From NCBI GenBank assembly GCA_028867035.1, contig JAGWHB010000004.1:62001-126000 (forward strand): a DNA stretch of 64,000 bases, written 5' to 3'. The notes beneath the pieces are model-generated. The model searched no databases, was not told the DNA's origin, and saw only the letters and a program-made list of their open reading frames with translations. Positions 25,482-33,553 of the stretch are shown piece after piece (the stretch's first letter is position 1; every line of letters begins with the position of its first letter). This stretch comes from Nitrososphaerota archaeon. Its GTDB lineage: Archaea > Thermoproteota > Nitrososphaeria > Nitrososphaerales > Gagatemarchaeaceae. The translations under genes and the position numbers were made by a program.

Positions 25482-26393
25482 TTGGTTGAGAGCGTTCCAG
25501 GCAGCGCAGACTTCGAGGCACTCAGGCAGAAGAGCATCGCCGCCGCCGAGGAGGCGATCAGGGAGGCGTCCTCTCGCCCCGACCTGCATCTGGTTCAGGC
25601 GATCCAGGCACTTGATGACACGGACAAGTACCTGAACATAACCGCGACCCGAGCTTCCGAGTGGTACGGGCTTCACTTCCCGGAGCTGACGCAGATGGTC
25701 CAGGACAACGTCGCGCTTTGCAAGATAATATCGGAAATAGGGAGCAGGGAGGCGTTTTCGGCGGAGAACCTCGGGGGGCGGGGCTTCACGGACAAGAAGG
25801 TCGAGGCGATCATCGAGGCCAGGAACAGGTCGAAGGGCGGGTCCATCTCGGAGGGGGACCTCGGAAGGGTGAAGTCCCTCGCGGCGCTCGCTGTCCAGCT
25901 CAGCAACCTCAGAGGGGGGCTGAACGACTACGTCGAGTCGCAGATGAAGAAGGTCGCGCCGAACACGGCCGAAGTCGCGGGAGCCACAATCGGCGCGAGG
26001 CTGATGGCGAAAGCTGGCGGGCTCGACAGGCTGGCCATCCTCCCGGCGAGCACCATCCAGATACTCGGCGCGGAGAAGGCGCTCTTCAGGTCGCTGCGAA
26101 CGGGTGCCAGGCCTCCCAAGCACGGGATCCTGTTCCAGCATCAGGCGGTGCACACGGCTCCGAAGTGGCAGAGGGGGAAGATAGCGCGCACACTTGCGAA
26201 CAAGATCGCGATCGCGGCTAGGGTCGACTATTACAGGGGATCAGAGGAGTCGTCCATCAAGGCAGGACTGGATAAGAGGCTGGAGGCCATCAAGGAGAAG
26301 TACAAGGAGCCACCCCAGCGCAGGCCTGAACACAGGGACCGTCCCATGAAGGAGGGGCGGCCGCCAAGGCGTAACAAATTCAGACGGCGTTGA
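25482..26393 (+). CDS. nop5: Nop5 (Nop56/58) C/D box sRNP core protein, short form
   Basis: Nop5 binds the L7Ae-kink-turn complex and carries fibrillarin for 2'-O-methylation of rRNA. The 303-residue product starts at a TTG at 25482. It has the coiled-coil-linked region (HLVQAIQALDDTDKYLNITA ... WYGLHFPELTQMV) and the C-terminal Nop domain (GATIGARLMAKAGGLDRLAI, PKHGILFQHQAVHTAP, GKIARTLANKIAIAARVDYY) plus a basic tail. The fibrillarin-binding N-terminal domain of about 100 residues seen in standard Nop5 appears to be missing, and an in-frame stop 21 bases upstream rules out a hidden extension in this sequence. Fibrillarin follows with a TTGA overlap. Confidence 0.9.
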   Translation: MVESVPGSADFEALRQKSIAAAEEAIREASSRPDLHLVQAIQALDDTDKYLNITATRASEWYGLHFPELTQMVQDNVALCKIISEIGSREAFSAENLGGRGFTDKKVEAIIEARNRSKGGSISEGDLGRVKSLAALAVQLSNLRGGLNDYVESQMKKVAPNTAEVAGATIGARLMAKAGGLDRLAILPASTIQILGAEKALFRSLRTGARPPKHGILFQHQAVHTAPKWQRGKIARTLANKIAIAARVDYYRGSEESSIKAGLDKRLEAIKEKYKEPPQRRPEHRDRPMKEGRPPRRNKFRRR

Positions 26394-27040
26394 ACCTGCT
26401 GAGGGAAGAAAGGAAAGGAAGGAGGGTGCTGCTCACACGCAACCTCGCGCCGGGGAAGAGGGTCTACAACGAAGAGCTGGTGCTGAAGGACGGGGTGGAG
26501 TTTAGGACCTGGGACCCATTCCGCAGCAAGCTTGCGGCGGCGATACTGAAGGGGCTCCCCGAGGACGTGGTCAGGGAAGGGGCGAAGGTGCTGTACCTCG
26601 GAGCCTCGACTGGGACGACGGCTTCCCATGTATCCGACCTTGTCGGGCCACCCGGGCTGGTGATAGGGGTCGAATTCGCTCCAAGGGTGGCGAGGGAGTT
26701 CGTGGAGCACGTGGCGAGGGAGAGGGCCAACGTCGTGCCCTTCGTCTCCGATGCACGCGACCCGTCCAAGTATTCCATCGCCCAGGTCGACGTGGTCTAC
26801 TGTGACATCGCGCAGCCGGACCAGACTGACATCGCCCTTGCGAACTGCGCGAGGCTGTTGAAGAAGGAGGGGACGCTGCTGCTCATCGTGAAAGCCAGGA
26901 GCATCGACGTGCTCAAGGAACCTGAGAGGGTTTTCTCAGAGGAGAGGTCCAAGCTCGAGAAAGCAGGGCTGAAGATACGGAGCGTCATCGAACTGAGTCC
27001 TTTCGAGAAGGACCATGCCCTGATCTATGCCACAGCCTAG
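26390..27040 (+). CDS. flpA: Fibrillarin-like rRNA/tRNA 2'-O-methyltransferase
   Basis: FlpA is the SAM-dependent methyltransferase of C/D box sRNPs. The 216-residue protein shows LTRNLAPGKRVYNEELV, FRTWDPFRSKLAAAIL, the SAM site VLYLGASTGTTASHVSDLVG (67-86), GVEFAPR, DARDP, VYCDIAQPDQ and the C-terminal LSPFEKDHALI. The N-terminal region before LLTRN is short. It starts at TTG in a TTGA overlap with nop5, so expression is coupled, and its end overlaps RNase HII (opposite strand) by four bases. Confidence 0.95.
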   Translation: MNLLREERKGRRVLLTRNLAPGKRVYNEELVLKDGVEFRTWDPFRSKLAAAILKGLPEDVVREGAKVLYLGASTGTTASHVSDLVGPPGLVIGVEFAPRVAREFVEHVARERANVVPFVSDARDPSKYSIAQVDVVYCDIAQPDQTDIALANCARLLKKEGTLLLIVKARSIDVLKEPERVFSEERSKLEKAGLKIRSVIELSPFEKDHALIYATA

Positions 27041-27705
27041 GCGCCCGTCAGGCTCTGCTCCAGCTTCACCCACGTCTTCCAGCTCTTCCTTACGTAGCCC
27101 GGAAGCGGCTCCCCTCTCCTCATCCAGTCCGAGAAGAAAGACCTGGTGACAGGGTCCGAAGGATAGCCGGAGCCGAAGTCTCCGTGGCTTCCCCTCAGCA
27201 GCTCGACCTGCCTGTCCCTTTCCACCTTTGCGATTATCGAGGCGGCGGAGACGACCGGGAAGTCCCTGTCTGCCTTGTGGAACGCGAGGACCCTGCACCT
27301 GGCTTCGAGGTTTCCTGCGATGTCTTTGCCGAACCTTTTTGGTAGCACGTCTGACGCGTCGACTGTGACCTTCTCGGCGCCCAGCCTGTCGATCACCTTC
27401 GCGAAATAGAGCGCTTCCAGATAGTTGAGCTTCCTGAGTTTCTTCCCCCTGAAGACGACCGCGTCTATCTCTTCCGGAGCTATGCTTGCCCAAGTCACTT
27501 TGTTGGCGACTTTCATGATCTCCGGATAGAGGGAATCGCGCTGCTTCGCTGACAGCTTTTTGGAGTCCTTTACTCCGAGCTCCTTCAGCTTTTTCACGCC
27601 GCCTTTGGATACCGACACCCCGGCGACCACCAAGGGTCCGAGGAGGCACCCGCGGCCAGCTTCATCGACGCCTCCTATCAGGGGGCCGCGAGGGCCGTTG
27701 GTCAT
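27037..27705 (-). CDS. rnhB: Ribonuclease HII
   Basis: RNase HII cleaves the RNA strand of RNA-DNA hybrids and removes single ribonucleotides and primers. The 222-residue protein has the family motifs GGVDEAGRG (D14, E15), GVKDSKKL, VTVDASDV (D116) and HGDFGSGYPSDP, and the length is usual. The stop is four bases inside the THEP1 gene frame, so it sits downstream of that NTPase in one operon, convergent with fibrillarin. Confidence 0.95.
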   Translation of the reverse strand: MTNGPRGPLIGGVDEAGRGCLLGPLVVAGVSVSKGGVKKLKELGVKDSKKLSAKQRDSLYPEIMKVANKVTWASIAPEEIDAVVFRGKKLRKLNYLEALYFAKVIDRLGAEKVTVDASDVLPKRFGKDIAGNLEARCRVLAFHKADRDFPVVSAASIIAKVERDRQVELLRGSHGDFGSGYPSDPVTRSFFSDWMRRGEPLPGYVRKSWKTWVKLEQSLTGA

Positions 27706-28253
27706 TGAATCTTCGGCCCCCCCACAGCGGCAAGTAGAATTGTCGCCAGCTCATCCGCCACCCTGTCCCTTTCCTCCACGGACAGTACGAACTGAGCTGT
27801 GGCTTTGGACTTCAGCTCGTTCAGTATGTCGTCGTCGAGCCGCTCATGGACCACGGCGAGCAAGGGCCTGCCCGATTCGATGCATTTCCTGACCGCCTTC
27901 CTGAACTCCGGGCTCACAAGCTCCATCGGGCCCACCTCGTCGATGACTATCAGCTCGGAGGAGGACGCAGCCGCCTCCAGGCCCGCCGCTCCGACCCTGG
28001 CAAGGTCAGCTAGGTTGACCCTGTACCTCCCGACCCTGGGGCCGAACCTGAGAGAAACTGAGGCGAGCTGACCCGACCTCCCCGACGTGAGGTCTCTCAC
28101 TTCGAACCCCGTCCTTGCGCCTCCCGACCGCATCTCCGACGTGGAGCAGCCACCCACTATTATCCCGGAACTCTTCAGCTTCAATACTACCTTCGAGACG
28201 AGGGTCGACTTCCCCACAGCGGGGGGCCCTGAGACCAGCCAGATGCCTGCCAT
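27702..28253 (-). CDS. THEP1-family nucleoside triphosphatase
   Basis: The 183-residue P-loop protein matches the THEP1/NTPase_1 family: Walker A GPPAVGKST at 9-17, the strand GGCSTSEMRSGGARTGFEVR (34-53) and Walker B LIVIDEVGPMEL. Relatives hydrolyse several NTPs in vitro and the in vivo role is unclear. Its start is an ATG 27 bases from the divergent trm1 gene, and its stop overlaps the rnhB start by four bases. Confidence 0.92.
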   Translation of the reverse strand: MAGIWLVSGPPAVGKSTLVSKVVLKLKSSGIIVGGCSTSEMRSGGARTGFEVRDLTSGRSGQLASVSLRFGPRVGRYRVNLADLARVGAAGLEAAASSSELIVIDEVGPMELVSPEFRKAVRKCIESGRPLLAVVHERLDDDILNELKSKATAQFVLSVEERDRVADELATILLAAVGGPKIQ

Positions 28254-28280
28254 CGCTTTTCCCTCCGGGGGGATGAGTAC

Positions 28281-29519
28281 ATGAATGTACCACCGATGAG
28301 TAATACGTCGAATCGTTTAACAGCGGAAGCCAAGGCGCAGGGTCCGAACTTGAGATTCGTCTCCCACACAGAGGGGAGGACCCGACTCCTTGTGCCAGAG
28401 GCGAGCCTGACCAAAGATCCGCCTCCGACCTTTCCGGTGTTCTTCAACCCGGCCGCGTCATTGAACAGGGACGTGACCGTTGCGATCACCGCCTCAACGG
28501 GTGGTGCCACCTTCTGCGACGCCATGGCGGGGGTGGGAGCGAGGGGGCTTCGGGTGGCGAAGGAGGTCGGAAATGTCAAGGTGACGATGGTCGATTTCAA
28601 CTCCAAAGCACTCGATGCTGGGAGAAAAGCCGCCGTCCTCAACGGTGTGAGGCGAAAATGCGAGTTTTCAACGTCTGAAACTACCTCGTATCTTTTCTCG
28701 AGGTTCGGGAAGGACCAGAGGTACGACTTCGTGGATGTCGACCCCTTCGGGACCCCTGTCCGCCAGATCCAGGCCGCGCTGTCCGCGACCTCGGATGGGG
28801 GCATAATGTCGGTGACGGCGACCGACACAGCGGTCCTTTGCGGAGTGCACACCGATACGTGCAAGAGAAGGTATGGCTCGTCCCCCCTGAACAATCATTT
28901 CCATCACGAGACCGGCGCAAGGATCCTCATTGGCGCCATTGCGCGATTGGGAGCGTCCCTTGACATCGGCATCGAGCCTGTGGCGGCCCACTCGACGAGA
29001 CACTACATTCGGGTTTATTCACGCGTCAGACCGGGGGCGTCGAAGGCAGATGCCGCGCTCAAGGAGCTCGGCTACGTCGATTGGTGCCCCGCCTGCGGGG
29101 AGGTGCGATCATCGCCCGCTCCCGAACCTACGTGCGCGGTCTGCGGCAAGAAGGCAAAGGTCGCGGGTCAGCTGTGGAAAGGCGGGGTCGCTGACGTAGA
29201 AGTCTTGAGGCGAGCGGGGACGAGAGCGGCCACGATGGGTCTTGGAGCAGCTTCCAGGGTTCTCGAATCCCTCATCGGAGTAGATGCATTCACACCTTGG
29301 AGCTTTAGCATTGGAGGAATGTGTTCGAAGCTCAAGATTCCCTCTGTCCCCGAGGCGTATGTCTACAGAAATCTCGTCGAGGGCGGTCACGAGGTCATGC
29401 GCACTCCGTTCGAAAAGACGGGCATCAAGACGAAAGCCGGGTACGGCGAGGTCCTGGCAGCCGTCAGAGCAGCGGCCCGGGGCGGGGCTCGGCTTGGTGG
29501 GTCCTCTGGCCCCAATTGA
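28281..29519 (+). CDS. trm1: tRNA (guanine26-N2) dimethyltransferase
   Basis: Trm1 uses SAM to dimethylate G26 of tRNAs. The 412-residue protein shows the SAM-binding domain (FCDAMAGVGARGLRVAKEVG ... VDFNSKALDAG), the catalytic segment DFVDVDPFGTPVRQIQAAL, TDTAVLCG and a zinc site CPACG ... CAVCGKK near 270-290. Length is typical. ATGs at 28281 and 28296 are both possible starts; a GGGGGG run and GATGAG lie just upstream of the first. It is divergent from the THEP1 gene. Confidence 0.94.
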   Translation: MNVPPMSNTSNRLTAEAKAQGPNLRFVSHTEGRTRLLVPEASLTKDPPPTFPVFFNPAASLNRDVTVAITASTGGATFCDAMAGVGARGLRVAKEVGNVKVTMVDFNSKALDAGRKAAVLNGVRRKCEFSTSETTSYLFSRFGKDQRYDFVDVDPFGTPVRQIQAALSATSDGGIMSVTATDTAVLCGVHTDTCKRRYGSSPLNNHFHHETGARILIGAIARLGASLDIGIEPVAAHSTRHYIRVYSRVRPGASKADAALKELGYVDWCPACGEVRSSPAPEPTCAVCGKKAKVAGQLWKGGVADVEVLRRAGTRAATMGLGAASRVLESLIGVDAFTPWSFSIGGMCSKLKIPSVPEAYVYRNLVEGGHEVMRTPFEKTGIKTKAGYGEVLAAVRAAARGGARLGGSSGPN

Positions 29520-29555
29520 CTATTGCAGGCCTGAGAAACGGTTTTATGAAAACGA

Positions 29556-30371
29556 GTGGCGACGCATGTCCTCTTGAAGGGTGCCCGCGGCTCTGCAATC
29601 AAGGTAGGGCTCTCAGCGTGCCTGCTGGTCTTGGGAGTCCTTGTGTCGATCGCGCTCCCTCCGAGCTTCCTTGGCAAGAGCGACACTGTCGTTGAGACAA
29701 TCGCCCCGTTGGGGCGTCTCGTCGTGGCAGTGAACATGTACAATGGGAGCCTCATCCCCGGGCCCTTGTCAGGGGTCCAGGTAGCGGTGGCAGGTCCCCT
29801 CAGGGTGCACTTCATCGGTTATACCAACAAGAGTGGCGAGTTCGAGTGGCAGCTCGCGAGCGGCCAGTACGGAGTGTCTGTCACAGACCCCAGGTTCGCG
29901 ACAGAGACCTCGGCAGCCGTGAGGCCCGGGATCTTGACGACGGTGCAGGTTAGCGTAAACAGGACGGAGTCTTATTCGATATTCTCAGCTGCGGAGGATT
30001 CGACGACCCAGGGGAAGATAGAGACATGGAACCAATTGGTGGTGGAGGTTTCCCTGTATCCCTATTACTTTCCCCTCCCGTACTCGGCCGGCGCTTTTGT
30101 CGTCCTGAATGCACCGATTTCGCCCATCATACCTTCCCTCCCCACGTTCGGGGAGGAGGTGTTCGTGCAGCCTTTCGGGGCAGGTCCGACCGGCTGTTGC
30201 TCGCCAGCCAAAGGAGGCGAAGTACCGGCGAAGGTGGTCTCGCAGTTTCCCGGTCAGGGGGCCGTTTGGCTAACCCTGCAGCCTCTGAGCCTCCTCGACC
30301 TTGCGGGGGCATACTTCCTTGGGATAGTCAGTTATCAGGCAGGCAGCTCGGTGAGTTATTCAAGTGGCTGA
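29556..30371 (+). CDS. Secreted protein of a MoxR operon, unknown
   Basis: This 271-residue product has a basic N-terminus and one hydrophobic helix (AIKVGLSACLLVLGVLVSIA), then an extracellular beta-rich domain with a carboxypeptidase-regulatory-like or Ig-like repeat (PGPLSGVQVAVAGPL ... GEFEWQLASGQYGVSV) and a second hydrophobic segment near the C-terminus (LLDLAGAYFLGIVSY). It starts at a GTG at 29556, and a TTG at 29574 is an alternative better spaced from a TTTTATG box. The gene overlaps the next by eight bases, so it is probably the first gene of the MoxR/DUF58 operon. Confidence 0.62.
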   Translation: MATHVLLKGARGSAIKVGLSACLLVLGVLVSIALPPSFLGKSDTVVETIAPLGRLVVAVNMYNGSLIPGPLSGVQVAVAGPLRVHFIGYTNKSGEFEWQLASGQYGVSVTDPRFATETSAAVRPGILTTVQVSVNRTESYSIFSAAEDSTTQGKIETWNQLVVEVSLYPYYFPLPYSAGAFVVLNAPISPIIPSLPTFGEEVFVQPFGAGPTGCCSPAKGGEVPAKVVSQFPGQGAVWLTLQPLSLLDLAGAYFLGIVSYQAGSSVSYSSG

Positions 30372-30723
30372 CATTCCTGCAATGGGGTATGCCCTGGTCG
30401 CGGCCAATGCCATCGTTTATTCAATCCTCGCGTTACAGTTGCTCCGCAACAGGACCAGAGGTCCAGCGGGGCCGCTGACCATGTCAGATGCTTTCGAGGT
30501 ACTTGGGACGGAGCTCAAACGTCAGATCCCGCCAATCCCGCGGGGGTTCACATGGAGGGAGGCGATCGGGGAGCTACAGAAGATGAAACTCGAAGTCGAT
30601 TGGCTCAGACTGGGCAGGGAGTTGGACGTCTATGAGGCGTACCGATATGGCGGGACCAAGGAGGGGGGCGCGGAATACGGCGAGGTCCTCGCTCTCGCGA
30701 AGGAACTGAGGTCGAGAAGATGA
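30364..30723 (+). CDS. DUF4129-like single-span protein
   Basis: The 119-residue protein has an N-terminal membrane helix (MGYALVAANAIVYSILALQL) and a cytosolic helical domain whose VYEAYRYGG and following EYGEVLALAKEL resemble the C-terminal domain of DUF4129 proteins, which often accompany MoxR and DUF58 genes. It starts at a GTG overlapping the previous gene, and its last four bases overlap moxR. It could be the membrane partner or tether for the ATPase complex. Confidence 0.6.
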   Translation: MADIPAMGYALVAANAIVYSILALQLLRNRTRGPAGPLTMSDAFEVLGTELKRQIPPIPRGFTWREAIGELQKMKLEVDWLRLGRELDVYEAYRYGGTKEGGAEYGEVLALAKELRSRR

Positions 30724-31655
30724 TGGACAGCATAGCAACCAGGATCTCTGACCAGACGGGGAAGGTGGTGATAGGCAGGGAGGCAGAGACCCGGCTCATA
30801 CTGGAGTGCCTTCTGGCGAAGGGGCACGTCCTTCTCGAGGGGGTGCCCGGGGTATCCAAGACGCTCCTCGCGCGCGCCTTCGCGAGGTGCCTGGGATTGG
30901 AGTTCAAGCGAGTCCAGTTCACCCCCGACATGCTCCCCCTCGATATCGTGGGGGGTTTCGTATACAACCAGGTCAAGAGCGAGTTCGAATTCAAGCGAGG
31001 CCCTGTCTTCACCAACATACTGCTGGCGGACGAGATCAACAGGGCGCCCCCCAAAGTGCAGAGCGCCCTCCTCGAGGCGATGCAGGAGCTCCAGGTGACC
31101 GTCGAGGGGCACACGGAGTCACTTCCTGCCCCCATGCTGGTGCTAGGGACGGAGAACCCGGTCGAGTTCCAGGGGGTCTATCCCCTCCCTGAAGGGCAGC
31201 TTGACAGGTTCATGATGAAGGTCGTCTTCACCTACCAGACGGTCAAGGCGGAGACCGACGTCCTCCGAAGGAACCTCGGGGAGCTCGATCTCTCTCAAGT
31301 GCAGCGGGTGCTGGAGCCGGCGGAGCTGAAGAGACTGGTGTCCGAGGTGCAGAATATTCGCGTGTCGGACGGCATCCTCGCCTACTTGGCGAACCTAGCC
31401 CGGGAGATGAGGGGCGACGTCAGGTTGGAGCTAGGCCCGAGCCCCAGGGCCATGGTGCAACTCCTCCACTGCGCCCGGGCTCGTGCGGCGCTGGAGGGAC
31501 GAGCATTCGTCACCCCCGACGACATAAAGGCCAGGGCGACCGTCGTCCTTGCCCATAGGTTCCGCCTCGGACGCGGAGCCCTGCTCAAGGGGGCTGCGAC
31601 CACCCCATCCCAGGTGATAGCGGAGGTCCTCCAGAAGGTCGAGCCTCCGCGATGA
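30720..31655 (+). CDS. MoxR-family AAA+ ATPase
   Basis: The 311-residue protein has Walker A GVPGVSKT at 41-48, the MoxR-typical FKRVQFTPDMLPLDIVGG, Walker B NILLADEINRAPPKVQSALL and sensor ATENPVEFQGVYPLPEGQLDRF-like residues (split here as LGTENPVEF and LPEGQLDRFMMKV). MoxR ATPases act as chaperones for metal insertion or complex assembly with a partner having a VWA or DUF58 domain. DUF58 and DUF4129-like genes flank it in an overlapping operon, the usual context. Confidence 0.94.
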   Translation: MMDSIATRISDQTGKVVIGREAETRLILECLLAKGHVLLEGVPGVSKTLLARAFARCLGLEFKRVQFTPDMLPLDIVGGFVYNQVKSEFEFKRGPVFTNILLADEINRAPPKVQSALLEAMQELQVTVEGHTESLPAPMLVLGTENPVEFQGVYPLPEGQLDRFMMKVVFTYQTVKAETDVLRRNLGELDLSQVQRVLEPAELKRLVSEVQNIRVSDGILAYLANLAREMRGDVRLELGPSPRAMVQLLHCARARAALEGRAFVTPDDIKARATVVLAHRFRLGRGALLKGAATTPSQVIAEVLQKVEPPR

Positions 31656-32743
31656 AGCTAACCAAGGCAGGGGGTGACTACCACCTCGCGGTCCTGCTTC
31701 TTGCCGCAGTAGGATTTGTAACCGGGGAGGTGCTTTTCGCTGCCCTGGGACTGGCCTTGGCCTTCATCTCTCTGTTCTCCCTCGCTTTGATGAAGGCTCG
31801 GGCTGCGAAGGAAGTGAAGGTGGTAGCACTCGAACAGGGCATTCGACTCTTCAAAAACGAAAAAGGGAGGCTGAGCCTGAAGATCCCAGGACTTCGAGAT
31901 TCCTGGACGGGAGTCGAAGTGAAGTCTATCAGGGTCGAAGGCCCCGTGCAGGCTTCGGTCCTCGCGAAGGAGGGAGACGAAGTGGTCCTCCTCCTCCGCC
32001 CCGAGGGGGCCGGTAGATTCACGGACATCGAGGTCAAGCTTGGTCTGACCGATGCGGTGGGGCTGTTTTCAATGAGCAGGACGGTAAGAATGGGCGGCTT
32101 TTCCATAGATTCGCTTCCGCTTTCGCTCCTTCGGTGGGGGAGGAGGGCCTTCGTCCCCCCGCTCGTTGTGGGAGAAAGCCCGGCCGGCAGGGCAGGCAGG
32201 GGACAGGAATTCTACGGGGTCGAAACCTACACCGAGAGGAACGAGAGCAAGGACATCCTATGGAAGAGGGCGGCGAAGGAGCCCGGCAGGCCCCTTTTGG
32301 CGAGGGTCAGGGAGGCGAACAATCCGGAGTTCGTGACCGTAAGATTGGTCCACGGTGAGATCGCAAACGAGCACAGGGCCGCCCTGGTCGACCTCCAGTG
32401 CGAGGCCCTGGGGGTGCTTGGCCGTGACCTGCTATCAGCCGGGATAGGCCTTGTTGTAGTCGGCCCTGACGGTGCTCATCACAGGGCCGTCGATGACGAA
32501 GAGCTCGTCGAATCGATAATGGAGACCTCAATCTCTGGGAGAGGAGGCGGGGAGCAAGCGCCCGCGGAACCGGCCCCGATCATGATGGCGGTGGGGGAGG
32601 TGGGGGAAGATGTTATCGTGGCTCAAGGGAAGAGGCCCGTCGTATTCGTGGGCGGCCATGGCAATATATCAGACAGGTACTCGGTGAGGTTCACCGGGAC
32701 GGAGGACCTGACGAAGGTGGTAAACCTGGTGCTTGCCCAGTGA
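31652..32743 (+). CDS. DUF58 domain membrane protein
   Basis: The 363-residue protein has two N-terminal membrane spans (about 14-50), a beta-rich external segment and the DUF58 core GVETYTERNESKDILWKRAA (about 190-209) followed by a degenerate VWA-like fold (EFVTVRLVHGE ... GIGLVVVGPDG). DUF58 proteins are membrane partners of MoxR ATPases, matched here by the adjacent moxR with an ATGA overlap. The last part carries an Ala/Pro-rich loop. Confidence 0.86.
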   Translation: MKLTKAGGDYHLAVLLLAAVGFVTGEVLFAALGLALAFISLFSLALMKARAAKEVKVVALEQGIRLFKNEKGRLSLKIPGLRDSWTGVEVKSIRVEGPVQASVLAKEGDEVVLLLRPEGAGRFTDIEVKLGLTDAVGLFSMSRTVRMGGFSIDSLPLSLLRWGRRAFVPPLVVGESPAGRAGRGQEFYGVETYTERNESKDILWKRAAKEPGRPLLARVREANNPEFVTVRLVHGEIANEHRAALVDLQCEALGVLGRDLLSAGIGLVVVGPDGAHHRAVDDEELVESIMETSISGRGGGEQAPAEPAPIMMAVGEVGEDVIVAQGKRPVVFVGGHGNISDRYSVRFTGTEDLTKVVNLVLAQ

Positions 32744-33525
32744 AGGCAGACGTCTTCTCCGTGACTGCGATGGGGGTCGCGGCGGCGCTGGGCTTGCCCT
32801 GGGCGGGCGCACTTCTACTCTGGCTTGGGAGCCCGGGTCTCTTTCCCACGGACCTTGTCGAAGACGCCGTCTTCCTGACTGTCCTCCTTCGTGTGCTGCT
32901 CTTCTTTGGAGTGCGAAGGATACGGTCGATGAAGCCAGGTACCCTGGTCATTTTCTTCCTAAGTGACATGCTCATCTTTCTGGTCGCGACTTTGATGACG
33001 ACTGTCACGGGCGACCAGTCATTCATTGACTTCGGCGTCGCCTTCACGGCTTCCTGGCTCTCCACGAGCTTCCTGTTATATCCGGGGGTGCTTTCCTTTT
33101 TCGTGGTCCGCTCGGTGACGGGGAAGGCAAGGCTATCCTACCTGCTCCCCGCGGCCGCAGGCGCTTTCGGGATCGTAGGCCTCGAGCTGGCCACGCTCAG
33201 CTCGGGGTCGGGCAGCGGAGGTCTTGCCGGGGTCATCAGGCAGGTCCTGGGAGGGTTGCGGACCTCTTTCACACCGGCATTCGGCGCTTCCGACATTGTC
33301 TTCGGGTGCGGCGCCCTGCTCTTCGCTGCACTCGCCGTCCGCTCGGTCACGGCAGCCAGAAACGAGGGTCAGGTCATCGTGCCCGTGCTCGCAATCTGTG
33401 TCGCAGGGGTGGTGGCACTCGCCGCGTGGCTGCTGTTGCTCCCCCCACTTGGAGGCTTGATTACGCTCGGGCTTCCGGCGGCTGTCATAGTCGGAGGGGT
33501 CTGGGTGATGACACGCGAAGGATAG
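32740..33525 (+). CDS. Multi-span membrane protein of the MoxR operon
   Basis: This 261-residue product starts in a four-base overlap with the DUF58 gene and has about seven hydrophobic spans and short loops. One extended loop (SSGSGSGGLAGVIRQVLGGL) is the only distinctive region. It resembles the membrane permease-like subunits often found after DUF58, and I do not recognise a specific family. It ends in MTREG and a TAG at 33523. Confidence 0.6.
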   Translation: MKADVFSVTAMGVAAALGLPWAGALLLWLGSPGLFPTDLVEDAVFLTVLLRVLLFFGVRRIRSMKPGTLVIFFLSDMLIFLVATLMTTVTGDQSFIDFGVAFTASWLSTSFLLYPGVLSFFVVRSVTGKARLSYLLPAAAGAFGIVGLELATLSSGSGSGGLAGVIRQVLGGLRTSFTPAFGASDIVFGCGALLFAALAVRSVTAARNEGQVIVPVLAICVAGVVALAAWLLLLPPLGGLITLGLPAAVIVGGVWVMTREG

Positions 33526-33553
33526 AAGGATCGCGGCCCTTCTCCTGGTAGGC

